Below the pieces are notes generated by a model that worked only from the letters and a program-made list of their open reading frames with translations, did not search any database and had not been told where the DNA came from. From Xiphydria camelus (taxonomy: Eukaryota > Arthropoda > Insecta > Hymenoptera > Xiphydriidae), in contig OY783194.1 of the NCBI GenBank assembly GCA_963678675.1, positions 11,802,451-11,866,450 on the forward strand: DNA of 64,000 nt. The letters are read 5' to 3'. Positions 54,105 through 64,000 of this stretch are shown here, in pieces. Every line of letters starts with the position of its first letter. The first letter of the stretch is position 1. Made by a program: the position numbers and the translations under genes.

Positions 54105-54403
54105 GGGTACGGCAAAATGATAGACGCTATTTGGGATGTCAATAAAAAACAAATCACATAAAGCAAAGAAAAAAGTTTTTTATTTTTGGAAACTACATAT
54201 CATGCCATTTTAAAACGTTATGTTCGACAAATTACATGTTTTAAATGACGGCCATTATTGTCGATACACTCTAGCAGGTTTTCACGAAAGCGCGCTATTG
54301 CTCTACGGATCTCTTTTGCGGAATCGCGATGCACTCCTTTCCAAGCTATGTCGATAATTGAAAATGGCACAAACTTAAGTTTGTTAAGTTTGTGCCATTT
54401 TCA
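54105..54403 (-). pseudogene. Mariner-superfamily transposase C-terminal fragment with hairpin end
   Basis: The minus strand encodes SAKEIRRAIARF and NLLECIDNNGRHLKHVI, typical of the final helix region of Tc1/mariner-superfamily transposases. The left side starts TACAGGGTACGGCAAAATGA, a possible terminus. At the right, TGAAAATGGCACAAACTTAA and its perfect complement (54359-54378 and 54384-54403) form a hairpin with a 5-base loop. Everything upstream of the C-terminus is lost. Confidence 0.65.
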
Positions 54404-54573
54404 GTATATATGTTAAAAGTGTCTCATTGAATTATTGCCAACCCAACACTTAACCCATTTGTGCGCTACACCATCGTTATCGTCTTTAATGTTATCAAGG
54501 AATTTATTATTAATTGCTCCTCTCTTAGTTGTGATATGGAAAAGATTTCAAAAGTATCGATACTTTCGCGTTA

Positions 54574-55402
54574 GGGTAAGTCCGGGAAGTTGGACCACTT
54601 TTTTTTTGAGGTACTGTAGTATCTTTTTCCATAAATGTATGTTTTCATAAATATTAAAATCCCATTAAGAGAACAATTCTACACAAGTATTTATTAGAAA
54701 GTTGCATGGAAACATAAGCATAATGCAGTTGCAACAAATAATAAATAATATTATACTGTAGATCAACTAACTCTTAACAGCCGGGTTAGTTGGACCACTT
54801 CATTAGGGTGAGACCGACAGAGGGTTAGCATGGAATTAAAGTAACAAAACTTCGTTTTATCACACAAAGAACATTTTAAGAAATGGGGGATGCCATATTC
54901 AACAGCTGCTCGATTTACACCCAATGTTTCTGAAATTACCGCTTCCATTGCATTTTTTAGTGCTTCTGCCGTTCAAGTGGCCCTGTTAACTGTGCCCTTT
55001 CGTTTATAAAATGTTGGCATGATATTTGCTTGAAAAATATATAAATAAATCTAAGTTAAAGATAGGTAAATAAATTGTGATTCAACTAATGGTCCAATTA
55101 ACCCGATATATTCCGGGATAGATCGACCATAACACTATGCTAAGAAAACAAACAATATCAATCGAAAAGTAAGGTTATGAACGACTTAATGATGAAACGT
55201 GCATTCCAAATTTAATGATAAAAAAATCGGTATGAGACGAAAATATTGTTCTCAGTATCACGTGTTGTGTCTTTGCAAAAATGACTGCGAGTTGCCGCTG
55301 TGACTTCGCAGAACCAACTAAACGTCGTGACGGCATTTTTACCAAATATGGATGCTTCGTATTGAATCTATAGGTACTGGTCCAACAATCCCGGACTTAC
55401 CC
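54574..55402. mobile_element. Non-autonomous pogo-like element
   Basis: The ends GGGTAAGTCCGGGAAGTTGG and complement GGGTAAGTCCGGGATTGTTG are inverted over ~26 bp and bordered by TA (54572-54573 and 55403-55404). Variants of TTGGACCACTT and GGTCCAATTAACCCG inside may be sub-terminal binding sites. It retains a piece of pogo-type DNA-binding domain (54763-55020). Confidence 0.82.
54763..55020 (-). pseudogene. Pogo-like transposase, N-terminal helix-turn-helix remnant
   Basis: The minus strand reads MPTFYKRKGTVNRAT, then AEALKNAMEAV and GVNRAAVEYGIP, matching the psq/CENP-B-type helix-turn-helix at the start of pogo transposases. One stop interrupts it, and the catalytic domain is deleted. It is a different family from the pogo element at 22496. 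Confidence 0.6.
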
Positions 55403-55404
55403 TA

Positions 55405-56179
55405 TCATCTTGTTATAATTTTCAAAACAACTAGGTATAGATTAACGTTTTTCGGCTGAATCTTCACCAATATATACAGCATCAAACGAAACAAAAGATG
55501 CGACTGAATCATTCTTAGTGGGAGGCGATTCGATGCAGGAAGTTATTGTCAGATGTGAAGACGACCCTGTCCTCAAACGATAGTCGGTATTGACAGTGCT
55601 TATCAGGCCGGAACAACTTCAGTATGCGGTTCACGCGACGGCCCACCCCTCCTTTTCCCACTGTCTACCACCCCTGTACCGGGCCGATGGAGGTTGAGGT
55701 GGAGGAGCACACGTGACTCACCCCCACGAGTTGTCCACGGAGGATGGTAGGTAGCATGGTGTGGGGACTGCCACCCTCGTGCGTGACGTGCATACCAACC
55801 CACCCGTAAGATTCCCTTGCCGAAAATTCGCCTTTTTCGACGATGATTGAAAAACTAATCTTTACGATAATTTAATTCTTCCTTTCCCTCCGAAACTTGC
55901 CGAACAGTTTCAAGTCGTCCATGAGTAAGCAAATAGAGGGAGTGACCGTTCGTGAATCTTGTTCGAAATTATATTTTATTCAATTCACACACGAGCGAAA
56001 TTTAAGAGAAATTGAAGAGTATAACTTCTAAAGGGTCTAAGTGCTAAAAAGCTAATGTTGGGAAAATCGACAAAAACAGGCAGATGCTTCAAAGGAATAT
56101 AGTCGAGCATGTCTTGCAGATTTATGAGTTTTGAGACTCTACGTATGCTTTTGCCCATAGACCAAAGGGTCTAAGGGGG
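55405..56179. other. Spacer, no gene recognised
   Basis: Contains a Pro/Thr-rich open frame on the minus strand (about 55803-55603) with no recognised domain. The phrase TTCTAAAGGGTCTAAGTGC near 56026 also occurs in the following inverted repeat. Confidence 0.4.
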
Positions 56180-56813
56180 GTGGTTGCACCTCTATTTTCT
56201 CTTTCCACGCAAAGCCCTCACTATGGAAAATCGGGATTGAATATTCATACTTTTTTTTATCAATTGGATGCATCGTACCTTATTCCATTCAAAAATTTTG
56301 AAAAACGGATCAAATGTGATGACTTGAAATTGACGACACTTTAAGAAAAAAGCAAAGCGATTATCCGAGCCAAATACTATCTCATCTCGTAGAATAATTG
56401 AAGAGTATAATTTCTAAAGGGTCTAAGTGCCATATTTGCAAAAATATATATTTTGCTTGAAAACGGTCGTAAGTGCAAACTCCAATGCATCTGACTTTTC
56501 AGTTGCATTGGAGTTTGCACTTACGACCGTTTTCAAGCAAAATATATATTTTTGCAAATATGGCACTTAGACCCTTTAGAAATTATACTCTTCAATTATT
56601 CTACGACATGAGATAGTATTTGGCTCGGATAATCGCTTTGCTTTTTTCTTAAAGTGTCCTCAATTTCAAGTCATCACATTTGATCCGTTTTTCAAAATTT
56701 TTTAATGGAATAAGGTACGATGCATCCAATTGATAAAAAAAAGTATGAATATTCAATCCCGATTTTCCATAGTGAGGGCTTTGCGTGAAAAGAGAAAATA
56801 GAGGTGCAACCAC
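56180..56813. repeat. Nearly perfect inverted repeat with ~310-bp arms
   Basis: The arms 56180-56490 and 56505-56813 differ at only a few positions. The 14-base centre can itself fold (CTGACTTTTCAG). There is no coding frame and no obvious flanking duplication. It may be a foldback MITE or a hairpin-RNA precursor. Confidence 0.85.
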
Positions 56814-57107
56814 ATTGCAGTACCTACCAATATAAAATAGAAAGACCTCAATTTGTTACTTACCGACCGACGAATTAAAGCACCGCGAATTAGTCCGGTC
56901 AAGTTAGCCTAAAAAATAGGGGTACCCTTGCATAAATTCCCAAGAAGCTGAAAATTTACATGAATGTTAGGGATACCATTATAATGAAATTGTGAAAGGT
57001 CCCCATCGATCCCGTGTGTGCAAACAATTTTATGCAAGGTCAAAGTTAGCAAAAATGGGTTCTTTGAATTTATTAGCGAAACGGTTAGTGGTTTCATGAT
57101 AAAAATA
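56814..57107. other. Spacer, no gene recognised
   Basis: Short, AT-rich, nothing recognised. Confidence 0.4.
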
Positions 57108-57480
57108 GTTCCAACAAAAATTGTAGATCATACAATTCTCTACAAAATTGTCCTTACACTTTTTTCCTAAGATTCACCATTTCTGAGAAAAAGCCATTCT
57201 AAAGTTGTATTCTCCATAATCAAGAGACACGGCAGTGCCTCGCGGCATGTTCATTCAAGTAGTTCGTCAGAACGACGCCGACAGCGCTGTCGCCGCGGGC
57301 ACCCGTGTATCTTTACAGGAAAAATGTCTGCCCCCTTCACCCCTCAATTTTTACATCGAATTTTCTCAATAAATATATGGTTATAACCAAAACTATGCTT
57401 AGTTACGCCATATAAATCGACTATTCTCTATTGATAGAGACCAGAATAAATGTTATAAGTTACATATTAACAGAGATTCT
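57108..57480. repeat. Inverted partial copy of the composite repeat
   Basis: This is the complement of the end of the composite repeat at about 63640-64000, with matches such as CTATTGATAGAGACCAGAAT. It is bounded on the right by 'aacagagattct'. It shows that the repeat family has at least three copies in the window. Confidence 0.7.
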
Positions 57481-57570
57481 AAGAAAAAGCCATTCTAAAG
57501 TTGTATTCTACATAATATGCGTGACTACGCTGCCTATGTACATCATTGGACGTATAATATAAGTAAAACT

Positions 57571-57721
57571 ATTAGTCTGCGTGACTAATACATTAATATT
57601 GAATGATAATTCTAAAGGCGCGTCCTCGTAAGTCGACAGAGCCGATCGACAATGTCGACTCAGTGAGGACGCGCCTTTAGAATTATCATTCAATATTAAT
57701 GTATTAGTCACGCAGACTAAT
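57571..57721. repeat. Perfect hairpin with 57-bp arms
   Basis: The arms 57571-57627 and 57665-57721 are exact complements, with a 37-base loop that also contains AGTCGAC / GTCGACT. A half copy is at 7074-7108. The following mariner begins at its right edge (TA 57721-57722). Confidence 0.85.
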
Positions 57722-58548
57722 ATTGGGTTGGTGCATAATTATTGCGGCTTCTTTGGCGGCTTGTTTTTCTTTAAAAATTGGCATTTTGTTTATTTTTTTT
57801 TAAATTAAAATAATCTTCTCTATTTAATTAATAAAATTCGTGTCGAAAATCATGTCCATATTTGTCATATAATGCTCTACCACTTCGAGAAAGATGGAAG
57901 GCGGCATAGTCATTTCGCGATCTCAACGAACTTTTCGGCGAGGGAACAATCAGCAAAAGCCAAGTTGAAAGATGGTTCAAAAAGTTGAAATAGATACAAA
58001 CATTACAGATGAAGAAGGAAGAGGTCGACCATCTAATTTCAACGACCAGGCACTTTTGGCAGCCGTGGAAGAAGACGAAAGCTTGACAACACGAATGCTT
58101 GCCGACGACTTTGATGTGGACCATTCGACCATTGTTCGTCGTCTCAAAAAGCTCGGAAAAGTATGGAAATTGGCTGTATGGGTTCACCACGTACTCTTCG
58201 ACCACAATAAAGCCGAACGTGTACGAATTTTCACTGATTTGCTGCAGCGAAACGAGCAAGCACCCTTCCTGAAGAATCTCGTCACTGGAGATGAATCGTG
58301 GCTTCTTTTAAAAAACGTCGTCTTCTTCCACGGCTGCCAAAAGGGCCTGGACGTCGAAATCAGATGGTTGACCTCTTGCTTCGTCATCTGTAAGGTTTGT
58401 ATCGCCCGATTTGAACTTTTTGAACTATCCTTTAATTTGGCTTTTGCTGATTGTTCCCTCGCCGAACAGTTCGTTGAGATCACGAAATAGGCCAGTCATA
58501 TCGTACATAAAAAAGAGCCCAAACTTGCAATAATTAGGGTAAACCTAA
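57721..58548. mobile_element. Head-to-head mariner derivative
   Basis: Both ends are mariner-like (TTGGGTTGGTGCATAATTATT on the left; complement TTAGGTTTACCCTAATTATTG on the right). Sequence at 57905-58085 recurs inverted at 58318-58500, so the right half is a copy of the transposase 5' region rather than its 3' region. The element thus lost its 3' half and gained an inverted copy of its 5' part. Confidence 0.8.
57972..58313 (+). pseudogene. Mariner transposase, N-terminal fragment
   Basis: The frame encodes a helix-turn-helix (DDFDVDHSTIVRRLKKLGKV) and then LVTGDESWL, the region of the first catalytic Asp in mariner D,D34D transposases. It stops being mariner-like at about 58314, where the inverted segment begins. 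The remaining open frame reads the antisense of the same region. The protein cannot be active. Confidence 0.75.
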
Positions 58549-58991
58549 TTTCTTTATATGTTGTTAGGATCCACCTGGGTAGTATAAATCCAGATTTGCA
58601 ACCCTGAAAAAGTTGTGCCACCTGAGATATAGCCAAAAAACCGCGATATTTTTGGACTCTTCAATTCCTTGCCAAAAAGACACTAAAGGGAACTTCTGGC
58701 GAAAAAAATCACTCTTACCTTTTCTAAAGTAGATAAAATTTGCTACAATTTAAGCTCTAGCGGAGCTCGGTAGCTGTCGTAGTTGATCAGATACAGCTTT
58801 GCAAAGATGACAATTTTTTTCTAAAACGGGCAAACTTTAGCTTGCGCTCTACTTTCGAGTGAAATATTTTCAAAAGTACTAATCCTACATAAAAACTTCG
58901 CAAAATAAAATTTTAGAAAATTTAATTACCTTCCACTTAAAAATGGCCAAAAACCAAAAAAGTCACAGTGAGATATTGATAGAAGCCTAAG

Positions 58992-59228
58992 ATGAGGAGA
59001 GCGGGATCAGGTAGGAGGGAAATGATGATTACATTGGACAACAGTGATTTTGTTACTCTAACCAGACCAGGTGATTCTTATAGATTTATGTACGCTAAAA
59101 ACGAATCTGACTCTCAAATTTGCGACGTTGGTCAGGATTTCGAGATACTTGAGGTTAAATATACGAAAACGGACGATTTTGGCCATATTCACGGGTCTAT
59201 TACAATGAAACAAAAAAATTTTTCTTAA
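58992..59228 (+). CDS. ORF of 78 codons, unknown
   Basis: An ATG-to-TAA frame with a basic start and a mix of polar residues. It has no recognisable motif, signal peptide or transmembrane segment. Its 3' end lies inside the tandem repeat at 59178-59566, which argues against a conserved gene. Confidence 0.15.
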   Translation: MRRAGSGRREMMITLDNSDFVTLTRPGDSYRFMYAKNESDSQICDVGQDFEILEVKYTKTDDFGHIHGSITMKQKNFS

Positions 59229-59566
59229 TTGCACTTACAGCATTTGAAAGTGTCGTTTTTAAACTTTTCAATACATTACTTTATTGTTTCCAAACGATTT
59301 TACAAAGCCAAATTTCACTACGAAAAGTCGATCATGTAGGTCCACCGTACCACGCGTCTGATACATTTAGGCCATATTCACTGCTCTATTAAAATGAAGC
59401 TAAAAAATTTGTCTTAATTGCACTCACAGCATTTTAAAGTGTCATTTTTCAACTTTTCAATACATTTCTTGATTGTTCCTAAACGATTTTACAAAACCAA
59501 ATTTCAGTACGAAATGTCGATCATGTAGGTCCACTGCACCACGCGTCTGATACATTTAGGCCATAT
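59178..59566. repeat. ~188-bp tandem repeat, two copies
   Basis: The unit from 'ttttggccatattcacg' to the next occurrence at about 59367 is repeated with about 10-15 percent difference. A third start is at about 59555. The repeated block includes GATCATGTAGGTCCAC. Confidence 0.7.
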
Positions 59567-59569
59567 AAG

Positions 59570-61832
59570 GCATAATAATCATCAGTACCGGTACTTTTTG
59601 AACACCTTTTATAAGATTTACTAACTCAGAAACCTTCGCGGGCATGCGTCCAACCATTCCCCAAAGTTTCATCGCAGTCGGATGAACGGTTTAGGAAGGC
59701 ATAATAATCATCCGTACCGGAACTTTTTGAACACCCTGTATAAGATTTACTAACTCAGAAACCTTCGCAGGCATGCGTCCAACCATTCCCCAAAGTTTCA
59801 TCGCAATCGGATGAACGGTTTAGGAAGGCATTTGATATTACCTTAAAGGTCACGGTCAAGGTCAAATTCAATACGACCACTGGGTAGCCAAGGGAAAATC
59901 CTTAAAGTTTTGTATTAAACATTTTTCTCTAAAATGTTTTCCCGTTGAGATAATCGGCCGTACCGGGACTTTTTGAACACCCTGTATAAGATTTACTAAC
60001 TCAGAAACCATCGCGGGCATGCGTCCAACCATTTCCCAAAATTTCATCACAATCGGATGAACGGTTTAGGAAGGCATAAGAGACATACAGACACAAACAG
60101 ACAGACAGACAGACAAACATTCATTTTTATATATATAGAAGACTAGCAGCCCGTCCCGGCTTCGCACGGGTAGATTGTGGATTGATTTTGTCCGGCCACC
60201 ATTGTTAAATACATTTTTAATACAAAACTTTTAGTATTTTTCCCGGGCTACGCAATGGTCATATTGGATTTGACCTTGACCATGACCTTCAAGGTTATAT
60301 CAAGGTCAAATTAATTTTTTTTCACGTTCAAATGTGTCCTTGACCATTTTTTCATGTTACCTTTATTGTTAGCGGAGGTCAAATTTAGGTCAGTATAGTT
60401 CGACTTTTTGAACACCCTGTATAAGATTTACTAACTCAGAAACCTTCGCGGATATGCGTCCAACTGTTCCCCAAATTTTCATCGCAATCAGATGAACGGT
60501 TTAGGAAGACATAATAATTATCCGTACTGGTACTTTTTGAACACCCTGTATAAGATTTACTAACTCAGAAACCTTCGCGGGCATGCGTCCAACCATTCCC
60601 CAACTTTTCATCGCAATCGGATGAACGGTTTAGGAAGGCATAATAATCATCAGTACCGGTACTTTTTGAACACCCTGTATAAGATTTACTGACTCAGAAA
60701 CCTTCGCGGGCATGCGTCCAACCATTCCCCAACGTTTCATCGCAATCGGATGAACGGTTTAGGAAGGCATTTGATATTACCTTAAAGGTCACGGTCAAGG
60801 TCAAATTCAATACGACCACTGGGTAGCCAAGGGAAAATCCTTAAAGTTTTGTATTAAACATTTTTCTCTAAAATGTTTTCCCGTTGAGATAATCGGCCGT
60901 ACCGGGACTTTTTGAACACCCTGTATAAGATTTACTAACTCAGAAACCATCGCGGGCATGCGTCCAACCATTTCCCAAAATTTCATCACAATCGGATGAA
61001 CGGTTTAGGAAGGCATAAGAGACATACAGACACAAACAGACAGACAGACAGACAAACATTCATTTTTATATATATAGAAGACTAGCAGCCCGTCCCGGCT
61101 TCGCACGGGTAGATTGTGGATTGATTTTGTCCGGCCACCATTGTTAAATACATTTTTAATACAAAACTTTTAGTATTTTTCCCGGGCTACGCAATGGTCA
61201 TATTGGATTTGACCTTGACCATGACCTTCAAGGTTATATCAAGGTCAAATTAATTTTTTTTCACGTTCAAATGTGTCCTTGACCATTTTTTCATGTTACC
61301 TTTATTGTTAGCGGAGGTCAAATTTAGGTCAGTATAGTTCGACTTTTTGAACACCCTGTATAAGATTTACTAACTCAGAAACCTTCGCGGATATGCGTCC
61401 AACTGTTCCCCAAATTTTCATCGCAATCAGATGAACGGTTTAGGAAGACATAATAATTATCCGTACTGGTACTTTTTGAACACCCTGTATAAGATTTACT
61501 AACTCAGAAACCTTCGCGGGCATGCGTCCAACCATTCCCCAACTTTTCATCGCAATCGGATGAACGGTTTAGGAAGGCATAATAATCATCAGTACCGGTA
61601 CTTTTTGAACACCCTGTATAAGATTTACTGACTCAGAAACCTTCGCGGGCATGCGTCCAACCATTCCCCAACGTTTCATCGCAATCGGATGAACGGTTTA
61701 GGAAGGCATTTGATATTACCTTAAAGGTCACGGTCAAGGTCAAATCCAATACGACCACTGGGTAGCCAAGGGAAAATCCTTAAAGTTTTGTATTAAACAT
61801 TTTTCTCTAAAATTTTTTCCCGTTGAGATAAT
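59570..61832. repeat. Tandem array with 939-bp unit
   Basis: The unit starting GCATTTGATATTACCTTAAA occurs at 59827, 60766 and 61705, exactly 939 bp apart. The first two copies look identical along their full length and the third is cut off near 61832. Inside each unit, ~128-bp sub-repeats ('actttttgaacaccctgtataag' to 'gatgaacggtttaggaag') recur four times, and a stretch 'cagcccgtcccggcttcgca' is typical of dispersed insect repeats. TCAAGGTCA-like motifs are frequent. There is no coding frame of interest. Confidence 0.9.
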
Positions 61833-61968
61833 CCAGCTTGCGCGAATAGTATGCGCAGTAGCGCCACACACACACTGACGCAGTCACATCTACATGGCTT
61901 ACGTCTGACGCTCAATTTCCCAGGAAGGTCCTACCGCAGAGCCATAGCATAGATGTTTACACATCAAT
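61833..61968. other. Short spacer
   Basis: Unique-looking sequence between the tandem array and the composite repeat; nothing recognised. Confidence 0.4.
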
Positions 61969-62555
61969 AATAAAGTAGTTACTACATTACTGTAATCCAA
62001 TTCCATTGCATCCCTTATTTTTCTGCCACGACTTTGATAGTTGTTAGTGAATAAACATCAAATTTATTGGCTGATCCATCCACTATCAACAATCAAAGTC
62101 GTGGGAGAAAAATAAGGGATACAATGGAATATTGGATTACAATAATGGAGTAACTACTTTATTATTATTTTTTCTTTATTTATATATTTCCTCTTTTGTA
62201 CTATACTATCACACACAAGTTCCAATTTATATATCGACCTGTCAAACGTGAAGTGTACATATACCTCACTTTTATTTCATCTCTTCTTCGCCTCTGGTAT
62301 AATCAGTTACACCCCACAAAGCACGTTTTTGCAAGTAACTTTTCTGTAACATTCCTGCGATATTTTGATTCGTGAATACTACCGTATATGTTAGAAATAT
62401 ATATTTCTCGATAAATTCGCGAATGTTGCAAAATATCATAGAAACATTTCGGAATCATTACATCGAAAGATCTTCTCGATAAGGTACAGCTCAATGAGAT
62501 TGTACTTGTCAGGGCTGAATTATATGGGGTTTTTATAATTATTTTAGGAAGTCTC
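61969..62555. mobile_element. Palindromic transposon derivative, copy B
   Basis: The left arm is truncated (61969-62051) and the right arm (62083-62555) is complete. The sequence matches copy A (11522-12500) and includes the ~50-bp segment that copy A lost on its right side. The end CCCATATAATTCAGCC (complement) is shared. Confidence 0.75.
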
Positions 62556-62589
62556 AGAAGAATACAGGTGCAGCATAATATAGATCTGT

Positions 62590-62850
62590 GTTAGAAAGAA
62601 TAAGGAATAACCTTCGACGAGCATTCGGGCTGTGGCAACAGAGGTTAGAATCAGCAAGACCATGGCAGGGAGGATATTGAAAGATGAACGCACGTCCATG
62701 CACTCGAAGCAGCAGATCTAACTTGCGGAATGAACCAATTCAGCTGGTTCTTGGAAGAACAAGTGGACGATCCCTCTTTCGAAAGAAACCCCGTCGGGTT
62801 CGCACATGATTTGGAGTCCTTCTGGGTGGAATTGAATAGCAGCACGTTTA
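62590..62850 (+). pseudogene. Transposase remnant, copy B
   Basis: Frames with VLERIRNN and, in the next stretch, WFLEEQVDDPSFERNPVGF correspond to the remnant at 12520-12730. Frameshifts break it, and the catalytic region is missing. Confidence 0.55.
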
Positions 62851-63109
62851 TTTCTGTAACAAATTATAAATAACAAAATTATATCCAGCATTTCACTATT
62901 TAAAATATAGCACGAAGGAGGAAATATATCAATAGAGAAAAAATAATGTTAAAGTAATTACTTGATTATTGTGATCCAATTCAATTGCATCTTCTATTCT
63001 TCTGCCACGGCTTTAATGGAGAATAAACATCAAATTTATTTGTTAATCCATCGATTCGCCCCATGCTCGCATGACGCTGGAAACAAAAAATAGAATTACC
63101 AAAAAGATA

Positions 63110-64000
63110 TTTCTCCTTCCATCGAAAGTGAGCTGTCAAATGGCAATTAAACTTATCTGATAGCAATGCTTCTGAGATACTGCCGTCTCCTTTCCTGCTC
63201 TTCATGCACAGGCAACCAGAGAAATATAGCACTGTATCCGTTCACTATCTCGATATTCGAAAAAAATACAAACGATTATTAAACTATACGGAGCGTCTAT
63301 CACATTCACCACTATTGAGATTCATAACTCCGATTACACTGAATTTTTACTTTTTATTAACAGGCGCGTCCGAGGATCGAAATAAACGCGAGGGAAATAG
63401 TTTCGCGAATGGAAATATTTTATTAGCTTTGAAAACCGTAACCAAACATTCAAGGAATATATTCTCTCACACACTCTCACATACATTTGATGGCGTATGC
63501 GTGTACCCGCATCTGTGTAGACATTTCCGATCATGGCCGACTATCGCCGAAGATAGGCGGAATTAGAGTGACATTTTGACATATATATGTCGCCCGAGAA
63601 ATCGGATTCTCGACTTTTAGGCGCAAGGGGTGTGGCTTCACGTTGCTAAGGAAGAATCTCTGTTAATATGTAACTTATAACATTTATTCTGGTCTCTATC
63701 AATAGAGAATAGTCGATTTATATGGCGTAACTAAGCATAGTTTCGGTTATAACCATATATTTATTGAAAAAATTCGATGTAAAAATTGAGGGGTGAAGGG
63801 GGCAGACATTTTTCCTGTAAAGATACACTGGTGCCCGCGGCGACAACGCTATCGGCGTCGTTCTGACGAACTAGTTTACTGAACATGCCGCGAGAAACTG
63901 CCGTGTCTCTTGATTATGGAGAATACAACTTTTGAATGGCTTTTTCTCAGAAATGGTGAATCTTAGGGAAAAAAGTGTAAGGACAATTTTTGTAGAGAAT
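63110..64000. repeat. Composite repeat, copy B, right block (runs off the window)
   Basis: Matches 13710-14511 with a few differences, then continues through 'gagaatacaacttttgaatgg' to the window edge, matching the inverted piece at 57108-57240. It lacks the R1 insertion seen in copy A. The frame at 63204-63566 is shared with copy A, but I do not consider it a gene. Confidence 0.75.

Noticed and set aside
59868..60989. Two identical 60-codon open frames
   Set aside because: By-product of the 939-bp tandem repeat.

Overview
The window looks like a transposon-rich, gene-poor stretch of an insect nuclear genome, most likely hymenopteran. It is AT-rich with short CpG-rich islands (for example 26000-26900). 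It carries mariner, pogo, BEL/Pao, Ty3/gypsy and Jockey-type elements, and I found no convincing single-copy host gene. The species assignment is inference. Nearly everything recognisable is a mobile element, a relic of one, or a palindromic (foldback) derivative.

Layout. 1-5326: a mariner relic (1389-5142) split by a 2.9 kb foldback element (1757-4611), then a small MITE. 5327-11262: mostly unrecognised AT-rich DNA with several hairpins and a 1.24 kb long inverted repeat (10020-11262). 11522-14511: a composite repeat built on a palindromic transposon derivative; a second copy occupies 61969-64000 and part of a third lies inverted at 57108-57480. 16113-18905: a foldback with tRNA-like heads whose right arm is entered by the poly(A) end of a 5'-truncated non-LTR retrotransposon. 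18907-20105: two mariner-type relics. 22496-25283: a pogo-like transposon with terminal repeats and a decayed transposase.

28868-39275 is a 10.4 kb unit with ~400-520 bp inverted terminal repeats. It contains a gene family I cannot name, with a Cys-rich N-terminus and a candidate D-D-E core. This gene is interrupted by a complete BEL/Pao element (31229-37835; 175-bp LTRs; 5-bp ATGTG duplication). A second, older copy of the same gene (49420 down to 41720, minus strand) is interrupted at a different place by a Ty3/gypsy-type insertion (42299-48281; AATAG duplication), and its 3' end lies in a 1.6 kb foldback (40195-41840). 49760-52160 is a Jockey-like retrotransposon relic. 52911-58548 holds small DNA transposons, some palindromic, and 59570-61832 is a tandem array with a 939-bp unit.

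The elements interact mainly by nesting: younger retroelements sit in older DNA transposons. Many DNA elements have become palindromes, including head-to-head mariner ends, inverted transposase pieces and foldbacks. The best candidate for something undescribed is the DNA-transposon family represented by the two interrupted gene copies. Next are the repeated hairpin units with compensatory changes (44041-44290) and the tRNA-headed foldback (16113-16804).
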